Positions 23,850 through 32,389 of a DNA stretch of 64,000 nt are shown piece after piece. The notes beneath the pieces were generated by a model. It was not told the origin of the DNA. It made no database searches and saw only the letters and a list, made by a program, of their open reading frames with translations. How positions within the stretch are numbered: the stretch's first letter is position 1; each line of letters starts with the position of its first letter. The translations under genes and the position numbers were made by a program. Origin of the DNA: Rhodobacterales bacterium (GTDB lineage Bacteria > Pseudomonadota > Alphaproteobacteria > Rhizobiales > Stappiaceae); the NCBI GenBank assembly GCA_008107755.1, contig VIRH01000065.1:239689-303688 (forward strand). The letters run 5' to 3'.

Positions 23850-25135
23850 TGGCAATCATCGCGGCTGCTTTCATTCTTCTGCTGGCCCTCGGGGTGCCTG
23901 TCGTCTTCGTTCTCGGCTCCTCTGCGGTCTTGTCCCTTGTCCTCACGACCAACGTGCCGGTTGCCATTGTCAGTCAGCGCGTCTTTGCCGGACTGAACTC
24001 CTTCACCCTCATGGCGATCCCGTTCTTCGTCTTTGCCGGGGTGATCATGGACGCAGGGGGCATCTCCCGCCGCATCGTCGATTTCGCCTCCGCCCTGATC
24101 GGCTGGGTTGTCGGAAGCCTCTACCAGGTGTCATGCGTCGCAGCTGCCGGCCTTGCCGCCATATCCGGATCCGGGTCGGCGGATACAGCGGCAATCTCCG
24201 CAATCATGCAGCCCCAGTTGCGCCGGCGCGGTTATGATATCGATTTCGGCGCGGCCCTGATCGCATGCGCGGGCTCGATCGCCCAGGTGATCCCGCCCAG
24301 CCTGACCATGGTCATTCTGGCGGTGGTCTCGAACGTATCGATCGGAGCGCTGTTCATTGCCGGCATTTTGCCAGGACTTCTGTGCATCGGGATGCTGATG
24401 ATCATCGCGTATCTCACGGCGCGCAAGGGCGGAGAGGCGTACCGGGAAACCGAGGCCTTCACGCTCGCCCGCCTCGGCCGCACAGCATGGGCCGCGCTTC
24501 CGGCGGCCGGCATGCCTGCCGTTATTCTGGGCGGCATCCTCGGAGGTGTGTTCACCCCGACGGAAGCAGCCTCGGTTTCCGGATTTTATGGTCTCCTGAT
24601 CGGGGCGTTCGTCTACCGTGATCTCAAGCTGTCCGCCTTGCCTGGTCTGGTCCTGCGCACGGCCTCGCTCTCTTCTGCGGTCATGCTGATCATTGGAACG
24701 GCAAGTGTCTTTTCCTGGTTGATCGCGAACGCCAACGTGCCTCAGATCCTGGGCGGCTGGATCTCGAGCGTTTCCACCAGCCAGTTGATCTTCCTGATCA
24801 TCGCCAACGTGCTGTTTCTCTTTGTGGGCATGTTTCTGGAGACGATTGCTGCCATTCTCATCATCGTGCCTGTTCTCCTGCCGATTTCCGCGCAGATGGG
24901 TGTCGATCCGATTCACTTCTCCCTGCTCGTCATTCTCAACTGTGCCATCGGCACGGTGACACCGCCCTACGGCGTTTCGCTCTTCGTGGCCTCCAGCGTT
25001 GCCGGACGGTCCGTGCTCGACGTGTCACGCAAGCTTCTGTGGCCGTTGACCGGGCTGTTCATCATCCTGGTCGCCGTCACCTTCATTCCCGACATCTCGC
25101 TGTTGCTGCCGCGGCTGTTCGGGCTTATCGACTGA
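23849..25135 (+). CDS. TRAP transporter large permease (DctM type), system 2
   Basis: 428 residues, about 12 membrane segments. Recognisable DctM blocks are FAGLNSFTLMAIPFFVFAGVIMDAGG, ISGSGSADTAAISAIMQPQL, GGILGGVFTPTEAASVSGFYGL and FLFVGMFLETIAAILIIVPVLLPI with VTPPYGVSLFVASSVAG. The reading frame is open back to 23303 but that part runs inside the dctP-dctQ gap and dctQ; the TGATG overlap and the family start MAIIAAAFILLLALGVPV fix the start at 23849. It is the ion-driven transport subunit for system 2. Confidence 0.93.
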   Translation: MAIIAAAFILLLALGVPVVFVLGSSAVLSLVLTTNVPVAIVSQRVFAGLNSFTLMAIPFFVFAGVIMDAGGISRRIVDFASALIGWVVGSLYQVSCVAAAGLAAISGSGSADTAAISAIMQPQLRRRGYDIDFGAALIACAGSIAQVIPPSLTMVILAVVSNVSIGALFIAGILPGLLCIGMLMIIAYLTARKGGEAYRETEAFTLARLGRTAWAALPAAGMPAVILGGILGGVFTPTEAASVSGFYGLLIGAFVYRDLKLSALPGLVLRTASLSSAVMLIIGTASVFSWLIANANVPQILGGWISSVSTSQLIFLIIANVLFLFVGMFLETIAAILIIVPVLLPISAQMGVDPIHFSLLVILNCAIGTVTPPYGVSLFVASSVAGRSVLDVSRKLLWPLTGLFIILVAVTFIPDISLLLPRLFGLID

Positions 25136-25152
25136 TATCTCAAGGAAAAATC

Positions 25153-25566
25153 ATGGCAAATCTCAAGGTCACCATTGCCGGCATCGTATTCGATGCGCGC
25201 TTCGAAGAGGAAAAGGCCCCGAAGACGGTTGCCGCTTTCCGCGCGCAATTGCCGTACAAGAGCCAGGTGGTGCACGTGCGCTGGAGCGGTGAGGGCGTCT
25301 GGATCCCGCTCGGCGAAACCGACTTCGGTGTCGATTACGAAAACCACACCAGCTTCCCGGCGCCGGGGCAATTCATTCTTTATCCGGGCGGGATCTCGGA
25401 AACGGAAATCCTCCTTGCCTACGGCGGGGTGCATTTCGCGTCCAAGATGGGCCAGCTTGCTGGCAATCACTTCATCACGCTGACCTCGAACCTGGACAAG
25501 CTTGCCGAAATCGGTCCGAAGGTTCTTTGGGATGGCGCTCAGGAAATCCTGTTCGAGGAAGCCTGA
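25153..25566 (+). CDS. DUF3830 family (cyclophilin-like fold) protein
   Basis: 137 residues. The patterns FDARFEEEKAPKTVAAFRAQLPYKSQVVHVRWSGEGVWIPLG, PAPGQFILYPGG and EILLAYGGVHFASKMGQLAGNHF correspond to DUF3830, a small cyclophilin-like beta-barrel family that is often found beside hydantoinases, amidohydrolases and TRAP transporters. Its function is not established. The gene is 17 bp after dctM and 25 bp before the ligase gene, so it belongs to the same transcript. AAGGAAA is the likely ribosome-binding site. Confidence 0.75.
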   Translation: MANLKVTIAGIVFDARFEEEKAPKTVAAFRAQLPYKSQVVHVRWSGEGVWIPLGETDFGVDYENHTSFPAPGQFILYPGGISETEILLAYGGVHFASKMGQLAGNHFITLTSNLDKLAEIGPKVLWDGAQEILFEEA

Positions 25567-25591
25567 GCACGACGAGATCCGGAGACAAGGC

Positions 25592-27079
25592 ATGAGCGGT
25601 TTGGCAATCAGCTACGGGGCGCGTCTGCGTCAGCTTGCAAGGGAACGGGGCGCAGCGGAAGCGGTGCGCTTTCTGGCGGCCGGAGGTCGCGAAACGTCCC
25701 TGAGCTGGACTGAGCTGAATGCCCAGACGGACCGTTTCGCCCAGGCGCTTCTGGCGCGGGGCGTCGGTCAGGGGGACGTTGTCGCCTTTGCGCTTGGCAA
25801 TGTGCCCGCGCACATGACACTCGCCCTTGCCGTCTGGCGCTGCGGCGCCACCACCCTGGTGCTCGACCCCGGTATGAAACCGGAGGCCGTGCGGGCCATG
25901 CGGGAGCGGAGCGGCGCGCGACTGGTGATCACGCCTGCTCCCGCCAAGGGGGATATGACGCTCGAGGAGTTCGAGGCGTTTGCCGATGCGATGCCGGATC
26001 ATCCGGTGGAAGATCTCGTGTCGACACCGGGCAAGATCGTGCTCTCCGGGGGCTCGACCGGGCTGCCGAAGATGATGGCCGATGACCGGCCCTTCATGCG
26101 GGTGCCCGGCCAGAGCTGGGGCCGGGTAGCGCCCCGGCTTGGCTTCCGCAGCGACCAGATACAGCTCGTCTGTGGAGCGATGTCGCACAATGCCCCGTTC
26201 ACCTGGGCCCAAAACGGCCTCTTCGAGGGCAACGTCCTGGTCCTTATGGAACGCTTCGATGCGGTGCGGGTGCTTCAGGCCATCGACCGGTTCGATATCG
26301 GTTTCGCCATGCTGGTTCCGACAATGATGGTGCGGATGCTGGACCGTCTGGAGGACAGCGGCGCAACTCTTGAAAGCCTCCATGCGCTCTACCACACGGG
26401 AGCGCCATGTGCGTCCTGGCTCAAGGAAGCCTGGATCGGGGTGCTTGGGCCGGAGCGGGTCACGGAAATGTACGGTTCGGGAGAGAACACCGGGCAGACC
26501 GTCATTTCCGGAGAGGAATGGCTATCCCACCGCGGCTCCGTCGGGCGGGGGTTTGAAACGCAGATCCGCGTCTATGGCGAGGACGGCACATTGCTTCCGG
26601 CCGGCGAGAGCGGTGAAATCTTCATGCTGCCCGACGATACAGCCGGCCGCAGCCTCTATATCGGGCCGGACGCACCCGAGCCGAAGCGCGATGCCGACGG
26701 CTACCAGTCCATCGGCGACACCGGCTGGCTTGACGCGGAAGGCTATCTCTATCTCGGTGGTCGCCGCGACGATGTCATCAACACGGGCGGGGTGAAGGTG
26801 CATCCTGAGACCGTCGAAGCCGTTCTCCACCGCCACCCCGACGTACTCGACGCCGTGGTTTTCGGGATTGCCGATCGCGAATGGGGACAGAAGATGGTGG
26901 CCTGCGTGGTGGCGAAGACGGATCGCAGCCTCGACACCAAGTCACTTCAGGATTTCTGTGCCGGACACCTGAGCTCCCAGGAAATTCCCAAGATGTTCCG
27001 GTTCTACGAGATCCTGCCCAGGGACGGTTTCGGCAAGATCCGCCGCAAGGCCCTGCGCGCGGAATTCGAAGCGGACTGA
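25592..27079 (+). CDS. AMP-forming acyl-CoA synthetase/ligase (ANL superfamily)
   Basis: 495 residues. ANL motifs are visible in order: the P-loop-like IVLSGGSTGLPKMM (near residues 150-163), MYGSGENTG (A5), DGYQSIGDTGWLDAEGYLYLGGRRDDVINTGGVKVHPE (A7/A8 with hinge) and the C-terminal catalytic Lys in DGFGKIRRKAL. It activates a carboxylate as an acyl-adenylate and then, usually, as a CoA ester. As last gene of the dapA-dctPQM operon it would trap the imported acid inside the cell and feed the acyl-CoA dehydrogenase and MaoC enzymes encoded nearby. An open frame upstream to 25502 lies within the DUF3830 gene and was not used. Confidence 0.9.
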   Translation: MSGLAISYGARLRQLARERGAAEAVRFLAAGGRETSLSWTELNAQTDRFAQALLARGVGQGDVVAFALGNVPAHMTLALAVWRCGATTLVLDPGMKPEAVRAMRERSGARLVITPAPAKGDMTLEEFEAFADAMPDHPVEDLVSTPGKIVLSGGSTGLPKMMADDRPFMRVPGQSWGRVAPRLGFRSDQIQLVCGAMSHNAPFTWAQNGLFEGNVLVLMERFDAVRVLQAIDRFDIGFAMLVPTMMVRMLDRLEDSGATLESLHALYHTGAPCASWLKEAWIGVLGPERVTEMYGSGENTGQTVISGEEWLSHRGSVGRGFETQIRVYGEDGTLLPAGESGEIFMLPDDTAGRSLYIGPDAPEPKRDADGYQSIGDTGWLDAEGYLYLGGRRDDVINTGGVKVHPETVEAVLHRHPDVLDAVVFGIADREWGQKMVACVVAKTDRSLDTKSLQDFCAGHLSSQEIPKMFRFYEILPRDGFGKIRRKALRAEFEAD

Positions 27080-27207
27080 GCGGTTCGCGGGGTTGAATAT
27101 CCGCGATCGTTCGCAAACTTCGCCAACAGATCACGAGGCTTATCTCTCGCGAAGACAGTCTCGTTTCATATTGCTCCCTCGCTGGCAGACCGTCCGGACT
27201 GATCTGT

Positions 27208-28242
27208 TCAACGCGGCACAGGGGTCATGCGTCCCACCACCCCGACGCCCAACTCCGGGAGGTCGGGTTCCTGGTTCCCTGGGTCAGCTTGCACGCCCCT
27301 CAGGAACTTGAAGAGATCGCTGTCCGTCGACAGCACCAGGGTCGTTCCGGAAGAAATAATGTCCTTGTAGGCCTGCATGGTTCTGGAGAACTCGTAAAAT
27401 TCCGCAGCTAGGGGCGTGACGTTGTACGCCCGTGCGTAAATGTCCGCGGCGTTGGCGTCGGCCACTCCGCGGATTTCTTCCACCGCCCGGTAGGCTTCTG
27501 ATTGGATCTTGTTCAGATCGCGCACTCGGTTACCACGGATCCGTGCCGCTTCGCCGTTGCCTTCGGACAGAAAACGTTCGGCGATCTGACGCCGCTCGGA
27601 GACCATTCGGTCGTAGATCTTCGGCCGGACACTCTCATTGTAGTTGATGCGCTTGAACCGGATGTCGAGGAGTGCAATGCCGAAGACGCGAACCTTTTCG
27701 GCCGCCGCTTCGAAAATTTCCTGCTCGACAAGCGCGCGACCTTTCTGAATCGGAACCAGTGAACCGATATCCTGGGCACGTTCTTCATCGGTCAGGAGAG
27801 AATCCCTCAAGGGGATGCGCCCCCTTGTCGTGCGAATGATCTCGATCAGTTCATGCTTGGCAACCGCGTTGCGCGTCTCGCTGCCAAGGATGTCGTCGAG
27901 CCGCGACTGAGCGCTGCGCTCGTCACGCAGACGAAGAAAATATTGCAAGGGATCCGTTATCTTCCAACGGGCAAAGAGGTCGACGGAAATGTACAGCTTG
28001 TCTTTTGTCGGCATGTCTGAAGGATTGCCGTCCCACTCCAGAACCCGGCGGTCGATCCGGTTGACGTCCTGGATGAAGGGCAGTTTCAACTTGAGGCCGG
28101 ATGTCGTGACCGGCGCGCCAACGGGCTTGCCGAACTGCGTGATGATCGCCTGTTCGACTTCGCTGACCGTGTAGACGGCGGTGGAGGCGGTTACGACCAC
28201 AACGGCGGCAATACCGCCAAGAAGTCCCCATACGATCTTCAT
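27208..28242 (-). CDS. hflC: HflC, SPFH-domain protease modulator
   Basis: 344 residues. One N-terminal membrane helix (KIVWGLLGGIAAVVVVTASTAVY) is followed by the SPFH/prohibitin domain with TVSEVEQAIITQFGKPVG, RIDRRVLEWDGNPSDMPTKDKLYISVDLFARWKITDP and the helical tail RQIAERFLSEGNGEAARIRGNRVRDLNKIQSEAYR. HflC forms, with HflK, the large periplasm-facing cage that encloses and regulates the FtsH protease. It overlaps hflK by four bases (ATGA). Here it is the last gene of its operon; the serine protease gene that often follows hflC in alphaproteobacteria is absent. Confidence 0.95.
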   Translation of the reverse strand: MKIVWGLLGGIAAVVVVTASTAVYTVSEVEQAIITQFGKPVGAPVTTSGLKLKLPFIQDVNRIDRRVLEWDGNPSDMPTKDKLYISVDLFARWKITDPLQYFLRLRDERSAQSRLDDILGSETRNAVAKHELIEIIRTTRGRIPLRDSLLTDEERAQDIGSLVPIQKGRALVEQEIFEAAAEKVRVFGIALLDIRFKRINYNESVRPKIYDRMVSERRQIAERFLSEGNGEAARIRGNRVRDLNKIQSEAYRAVEEIRGVADANAADIYARAYNVTPLAAEFYEFSRTMQAYKDIISSGTTLVLSTDSDLFKFLRGVQADPGNQEPDLPELGVGVVGRMTPVPR

Positions 28243-29306
28243 GGCTGGTTTTCTCTCTGGCGGTCGAGATTGAGGAGCGGCAGGACATTGCCGGTTGACC
28301 CGTCGATGATGATCTTCGACCCGATATCGGGCATCACATCCTGAAGTGTCTCGATGTAGATCCGTCGTCTGGTTACGTCCGGGGCTTTCAGATACTCCGT
28401 GAGCAGTGCGGTAAAGCGCGCTGCATCGCCCTCAGCCTCGTTGATCCTTTTCAGCCGATAGCCGTCGGCTTCACGGATACGCTGATCCTTTTCGCCTTCC
28501 GCCAGCGGAATGACCTTGTTGTATTCGCGGCGGGCTTCGTTGATCAGGCGCTCCTTTTCCTGCTGGGCCTGATTGACTTCATTGAACGACGATTGAACCG
28601 GCTCCGGCGGATTGATGTTCTTGAGTTGCACCTGGTCGATGCTGATGCCCATGGCGTATTTGGTGGCCAGTGACTGCATCTTCAGCAGCGCTTCGCTTTC
28701 GATTTCCTGTCGGCCGATCGTGATGACTTCGTCGACCGTGCGGTCTCCAACCACTTCACGCATGACGGATTCAGAGACATACCGAAGCGTCGCGGCCGGT
28801 TCGCGCACCTCGAACAGGAATTTGACGGGGTCGGAGATCCGGTACTGAACCACCCATTCGACAAGGGCTGCATTCAGGTCGCCCGTGACCATTTCGGTTT
28901 CGCGCCGACCGTCAGTGGGGCTTTGATAGGGATCATTGCCGCCAGGTGTGGTGAAGCCGAATTCCTGTTTGAGCTGTCGCTTTACCGGAACGATTGTCGC
29001 CGTGTCGATGCCCATGGGAATCTTGAAATGAAGCCCCGGCGGCACTTCTGCGACGAATTTCCCGAAGCGCTGGATCACGGCAACGGAGTCACTCGGGACA
29101 GTATAGTAGGACGACCAGAGCCCCAATGCTGCGATGGCGATCGCGCAGGTTACAAGAATGCCGCGCAGTGACGGTGCGCCACCCGGCAGCATTCCACCCA
29201 GGTTCTGCCGCCCCTGTCGCAGAAAGGCGTCAATGTCCAGTGATTGGTTCTTCGGCCCCGTCCCCCATGGCCCGGAGTTCTGCGGCCCGTCTTGTTCAGA
29301 AGACAT
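28239..29306 (-). CDS. hflK: HflK, SPFH-domain protease modulator
   Basis: 355 residues from the ATG at 29306 (MSSEQDGPQN), preceded by TAGGAA; an ATG six codons upstream lacks a ribosome-binding site. The N-terminal 48 residues are Gly/Pro-rich and cytoplasmic, then a membrane helix at about 49-68 and the SPFH domain (TVPSDSVAVIQRFGKFVAEVPPGLHFKIPMGID), and the coiled-coil tail NEVNQAQQEKERLINEARREYNKVIPLAEGEKDQRIREADGY. It partners with HflC to control FtsH. Confidence 0.95.
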   Translation of the reverse strand: MSSEQDGPQNSGPWGTGPKNQSLDIDAFLRQGRQNLGGMLPGGAPSLRGILVTCAIAIAALGLWSSYYTVPSDSVAVIQRFGKFVAEVPPGLHFKIPMGIDTATIVPVKRQLKQEFGFTTPGGNDPYQSPTDGRRETEMVTGDLNAALVEWVVQYRISDPVKFLFEVREPAATLRYVSESVMREVVGDRTVDEVITIGRQEIESEALLKMQSLATKYAMGISIDQVQLKNINPPEPVQSSFNEVNQAQQEKERLINEARREYNKVIPLAEGEKDQRIREADGYRLKRINEAEGDAARFTALLTEYLKAPDVTRRRIYIETLQDVMPDIGSKIIIDGSTGNVLPLLNLDRQRENQP

Positions 29307-29314
29307 AACTGTTC

Positions 29315-29608
29315 CTAACGGCATTTAGGGCCCAGGGAGGGTGTGTGGGGATGGCTTGGCGAGATTTCAAAAAGATCCATTTGGCGATGTGTGACGTCAG
29401 CAAAAATGAACCGAGGGGCGACGTGTTGTCGTGTTTCGGATCTATTTGCCGGTATGTCGGGGTTCGCGGGCTGAATAGAGAATGTGCTCTCCCGGCGATT
29501 TTGCCCTGTCCGGCAGAAGAACCCCCGGACTTTCACGTTCTGCTTCACATAGTAGGCCACGGTATCCTCCGCCTCGGATTCGAATTGGAGGGCTTTTTCT
29601 TCCGGCAT
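29315..29608 (-). CDS. Possible small protein upstream of hflK, unknown function
   Basis: 97 codons from the ATG at 29608 (MPEEKALQFESEAED, then TVAYYVKQNVKVRGFF), ending 8 bp before the hflK start. The first 40 residues look protein-like, the rest less so. No family is recognised and no strong ribosome-binding site is seen. It could be a real but lineage-specific gene or chance. Confidence 0.3.
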   Translation of the reverse strand: MPEEKALQFESEAEDTVAYYVKQNVKVRGFFCRTGQNRRESTFSIQPANPDIPANRSETRQHVAPRFIFADVTHRQMDLFEISPSHPHTPSLGPKCR

Positions 29609-29646
29609 GATTACAACCCCGAGCATCAACCGAGAACCTATTGCCC

Positions 29647-30000
29647 TCAAGAGAGATCTTGCCGAAGTGCCGTGAGGCAGGCTTGGGCCAATTCCTGGTT
29701 TGCGGTATCGGATCCCGGCATCGTCGCCCAACCTGTGCCCATGAGTGCCGTCCTGCGCTGGTAGGTTGACGTGTTGCGGATTTCCTCCAGCTTGGCCACG
29801 CGATCCGTATCACTACGGGACCGCCCGACGCAGACCGGCACCAACGCCGCGATCACCTTGTCATGTGACATCGCGTTCGCCATTTTCGCCGCAGTTCCAC
29901 CGGTGACCCAACCGCCCCAGGAAAACCCGACCGTGCTGACGACAACCGCGCCGATCACGGCACCAAGCGCGACAGGTTTCAACCAATCAGGAAAATTCAT
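29647..30000 (-). CDS. Conserved-looking hypothetical membrane-anchored protein
   Basis: 117 residues. One N-terminal hydrophobic segment (LKPVALGAVIGAVVVSTVGFSWGGWV) anchors a soluble, probably periplasmic, part with VIAALVPVCVGRSRSDTDRVAKLEEIRNTSTYQRRTALMGTGWATMPG. Two Cys (in PVCVG and QACLTAL) could form a disulfide. The ATG overlaps the stop of the upstream gene (ATGA), showing co-translation. Function unknown; the position before hflKC hints at an envelope role. Confidence 0.65.
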   Translation of the reverse strand: MNFPDWLKPVALGAVIGAVVVSTVGFSWGGWVTGGTAAKMANAMSHDKVIAALVPVCVGRSRSDTDRVAKLEEIRNTSTYQRRTALMGTGWATMPGSDTANQELAQACLTALRQDLS

Positions 30001-30299
30001 GTCAGATCCTCCGGCGGAGTGGGCGCCGCCTCGCTCTTTTGCTTGTCATCGTTGGCGGCCCGGTCTCGATTGAGCACTTCTTCGAGATCATTGCCGGAGA
30101 TCTCCCGCATTTCGGTCCTGCCTTTGCCGGAGACGATCAGATACGTGGCCGTCTTTCGATAGGCGAGGAAGCTCAGTCCCTGAAGAAGTTCTTCCTCGAC
30201 AAGAATTTCATAGTTTCCGGCAGGTAGGACTTCCGGTTGCCCTCTCAGAGAGAATGGATGGAAGAACTTCACCGTCGATCTGGTTGACCGGGTATTCAT
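29997..30299 (-). CDS. Conserved-looking hypothetical protein
   Basis: 100 residues from ATG 30299 (a GTG at 30314 is an alternative). Reads STVKFFHPFSLRGQPEVLPAGNYEILVEEELLQGLSFLAYRKTATYLIV, a compact beta-rich stretch, then a charged Pro-rich tail (KSEAAPTPPEDL). No signal peptide or known domain was recognised. It overlaps the next gene and is the first of the operon leading to hflKC. Confidence 0.6.
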   Translation of the reverse strand: MNTRSTRSTVKFFHPFSLRGQPEVLPAGNYEILVEEELLQGLSFLAYRKTATYLIVSGKGRTEMREISGNDLEEVLNRDRAANDDKQKSEAAPTPPEDLT

Positions 30300-30609
30300 C
30301 GTAAAGACCGCCACTTTTCTTGATTTTAATCCAGACAGAATCCCGGAACTGCCTTTTCCGGCAAATTCTTCGAGGCGCGACTATTTCAAAGAACTTAGAT
30401 GGAAACAGGTCATCTTGTACTGATCGAGGTTAGTCACGCGTGTATTTTCGGTTTGATGCAGCCAGGATCATGATCCGCGAAAAGGGGGCTGTTACAGACT
30501 TCCAAGGGGGAGCAGCCCGCGAAAGCGGACGCGTCTGTAGCGCCTTGTTCCGGCCGGCTACATTGATGGAACCGGGCTGTTCCGAGACTGGATAGGGCGA
30601 GCGAGGGAC
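30300..30609. other. 310-bp intergenic region, no gene seen
   Basis: Separates the small-protein/hflKC operon (minus strand) from the 3' end of the Crp/Fnr gene. It must contain the promoter of the left-going operon and the terminator of the regulator gene. A GC-rich inverted repeat CCCGCGAAAGCGG near 30517-30529 is the only structure noted. Confidence 0.4.
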
Positions 30610-31431
30610 CTACTTCAGCAATGGTCCGGTCTGGTCGAGATATTCAGGATCGAAGTGTGCAAATTCAACGAGGCGGTCACGATCATCGAACTTCACCTTG
30701 CCATTGCGAAACGTGACGAGCCCGTTCTCGCGCAACTGCCGCAAGATGCGGTTGACGTGGACGGCACTCAGTCCCAGTGCATCGGCGAGGTGATACTGTG
30801 TCAGCGGACAGTCATATCCCGTCTGGCTACCAATACCGACCAGCGCCAGCCTGGACCCTAGTTCGAGCAGAAAATGGGCCATGCGGCCGTCAGCATCCCG
30901 TCGTCCCAGGTTGACGAGATGCTCGACGACCATGGCCTCGTCGCGAGATGCGGCCCAGAGAATGGCAGTCGCCAGGCGAGTGGTCTGTGCGAAGGCCGCA
31001 AGCAGTTCGTCTGACGGGACTTCAGCTGCTTGAATATCGGTGACCGGTTGGAAACTATGGTCCGAGGTGCGCAACAGAACGCTTCTTAATCCCAGGAAAT
31101 CTCCGGGGATCTGGAAATCGATGATCTGCCGTGACCCGTCCGGCTGAAGTTTGTAGGAACAGACCCAGCCTTCGGAAAGGATATAGGCAGCTCGTTCCGC
31201 CTGTCCCTGCTGCACGAGGTCGCGTCCGGCAACGAAGGAGCGACGACGGCGATGCAGACGTTGCAACACGTCGAGTTCGTTCGGCGACAAGGCCACAAAG
31301 CTGGAAAGTTTGCGGGCAAGCGGACTTTTCTCGATGGAGTTCAAACGCTTTCTCCCAGGCAATGAATCATTTTCCAGGATGTCTGGGCCAAGACTGCTTT
31401 CGATCAGTGCAGCATACTGAATATCTGCCAT
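30610..31431 (-). CDS. Crp/Fnr-family transcriptional regulator
   Basis: 273 residues from the ATG at 31431; longer in-frame extensions are Cys/His/Pro-rich and lack protein character. The cyclic-nucleotide-binding-like domain (about 45-160) includes VAGRDLVQQGQAERAAYILSEGWVCSYKLQPDGSRQIIDFQIPGDFLG, and the C-terminal winged HTH includes PLTQYHLADALGLSAVHVNRILRQLRENGLV. There are no N-terminal Fe-S cysteines, so it is not an oxygen sensor of the FNR type. It resembles the group of single-component Crp-like regulators of rhizobia of unknown effector. No ribosome-binding site is evident at the chosen start. Confidence 0.85.
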   Translation of the reverse strand: MADIQYAALIESSLGPDILENDSLPGRKRLNSIEKSPLARKLSSFVALSPNELDVLQRLHRRRRSFVAGRDLVQQGQAERAAYILSEGWVCSYKLQPDGSRQIIDFQIPGDFLGLRSVLLRTSDHSFQPVTDIQAAEVPSDELLAAFAQTTRLATAILWAASRDEAMVVEHLVNLGRRDADGRMAHFLLELGSRLALVGIGSQTGYDCPLTQYHLADALGLSAVHVNRILRQLRENGLVTFRNGKVKFDDRDRLVEFAHFDPEYLDQTGPLLK

Positions 31432-31653
31432 AGTGGTGAAGTTTATCGGACTGGCACCCAATTCGAACCGCAGCCGATGATGGTTCATCAGCCCGTTTGT
31501 CGGGGCATTTGGCTGGGAGCGGTGCGACGGTCGATACGCATCATCAGCCTGCAAGCACGACGGTTTGCATGGATCCCGACAGCACAGTCTCTCGTGGCGC
31601 ATCGTAGCCGGGTTTGGGATATGCCTGGCTGCTAATCCTTGAAAGGGGCAATC

Positions 31654-31902
31654 ATGATGCCTGACCAAAGAGACTATTCAGGAATGGCCGCGCTCTCGAT
31701 CTGCGAAGCCCTGTTGCTGGCAATGAACGACCACAAGATACTCCCCGAAAACGAGATCGTGGGCATCTTGCGCGATGCTGCTTCGACGCATGAAAACGCA
31801 ACCGGTCCACAAGACGACGCGGAAACTCACCGGGCCGTCTCTGATCTGATCAAGCGGATCATCGCCGGAGGGAACTCGGTGAGGCGGCCACAGTCTACCT
31901 AG
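31654..31902 (+). CDS. Small conserved-looking hypothetical protein
   Basis: 82 residues: MMPDQRDYSGMAALSICEALL, then LAMNDHKILPENEIVGILRD, then AASTHENATG and a C-terminal VSDLIKRIIAGGNS. It is helical and soluble, similar in style to short rhizobial hypothetical proteins encoded beside Crp-like regulators. GAAAGGGG lies 6 bp before the first ATG. It is divergent from the Crp/Fnr gene, so it may be a target. Confidence 0.6.
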   Translation: MMPDQRDYSGMAALSICEALLLAMNDHKILPENEIVGILRDAASTHENATGPQDDAETHRAVSDLIKRIIAGGNSVRRPQST

Positions 31903-32389
31903 TGTTTGCGACCAAACGGAATTGGGTCAGTTCTGTCCGGGGGACACGATCTGAACCACAGCAAATGAGTGTCGCCTGTGCCATGAAGCTACAAAACAAC
32001 ACGGATTTGCTACATGAAATTGTCGGCACTTTGCGACGTGCCCGGCGAAATTTGCGATACGCGCCTCTGGTGCCTCGGGGAGATGCAGCAGGGAGACCTT
32101 ATCTCGTCACATCCAGATGATGACGCCAGGTTTAAGTGACGCTGCTCCCGTATATGCAATAGATCCGATTGAGCTGGCTTCTGCGAGAAATGAACGGACG
32201 CGGTACCAATAACAAATACGAATTTTAATACTTAAAATGTTATCTAATTCCGCAACGGAAAAAATGCCGTAGAAAAATTGTTTCAAATTTTATCGGTATT
32301 GGAGCGCGTTTACGTTTGCGGAGTTCAGTTTTATTTACTTTTTCGGCTTCATTTAATCTCCAACGAGAACATTTGATGGAGACGCTCAC
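31903..32389. other. 490-bp region upstream of the chemoreceptor, no gene seen
   Basis: The right half (about 32200-32360) is strongly AT-rich and probably contains the promoter of the chemoreceptor gene. A 72-codon frame at 31902-32120 has no recognisable features and was not called. Confidence 0.4.

Noticed and set aside
31902..32120. A 72-codon plus-strand frame before the chemoreceptor
   Set aside because: No ribosome-binding site or recognisable domain; composition is not protein-like.
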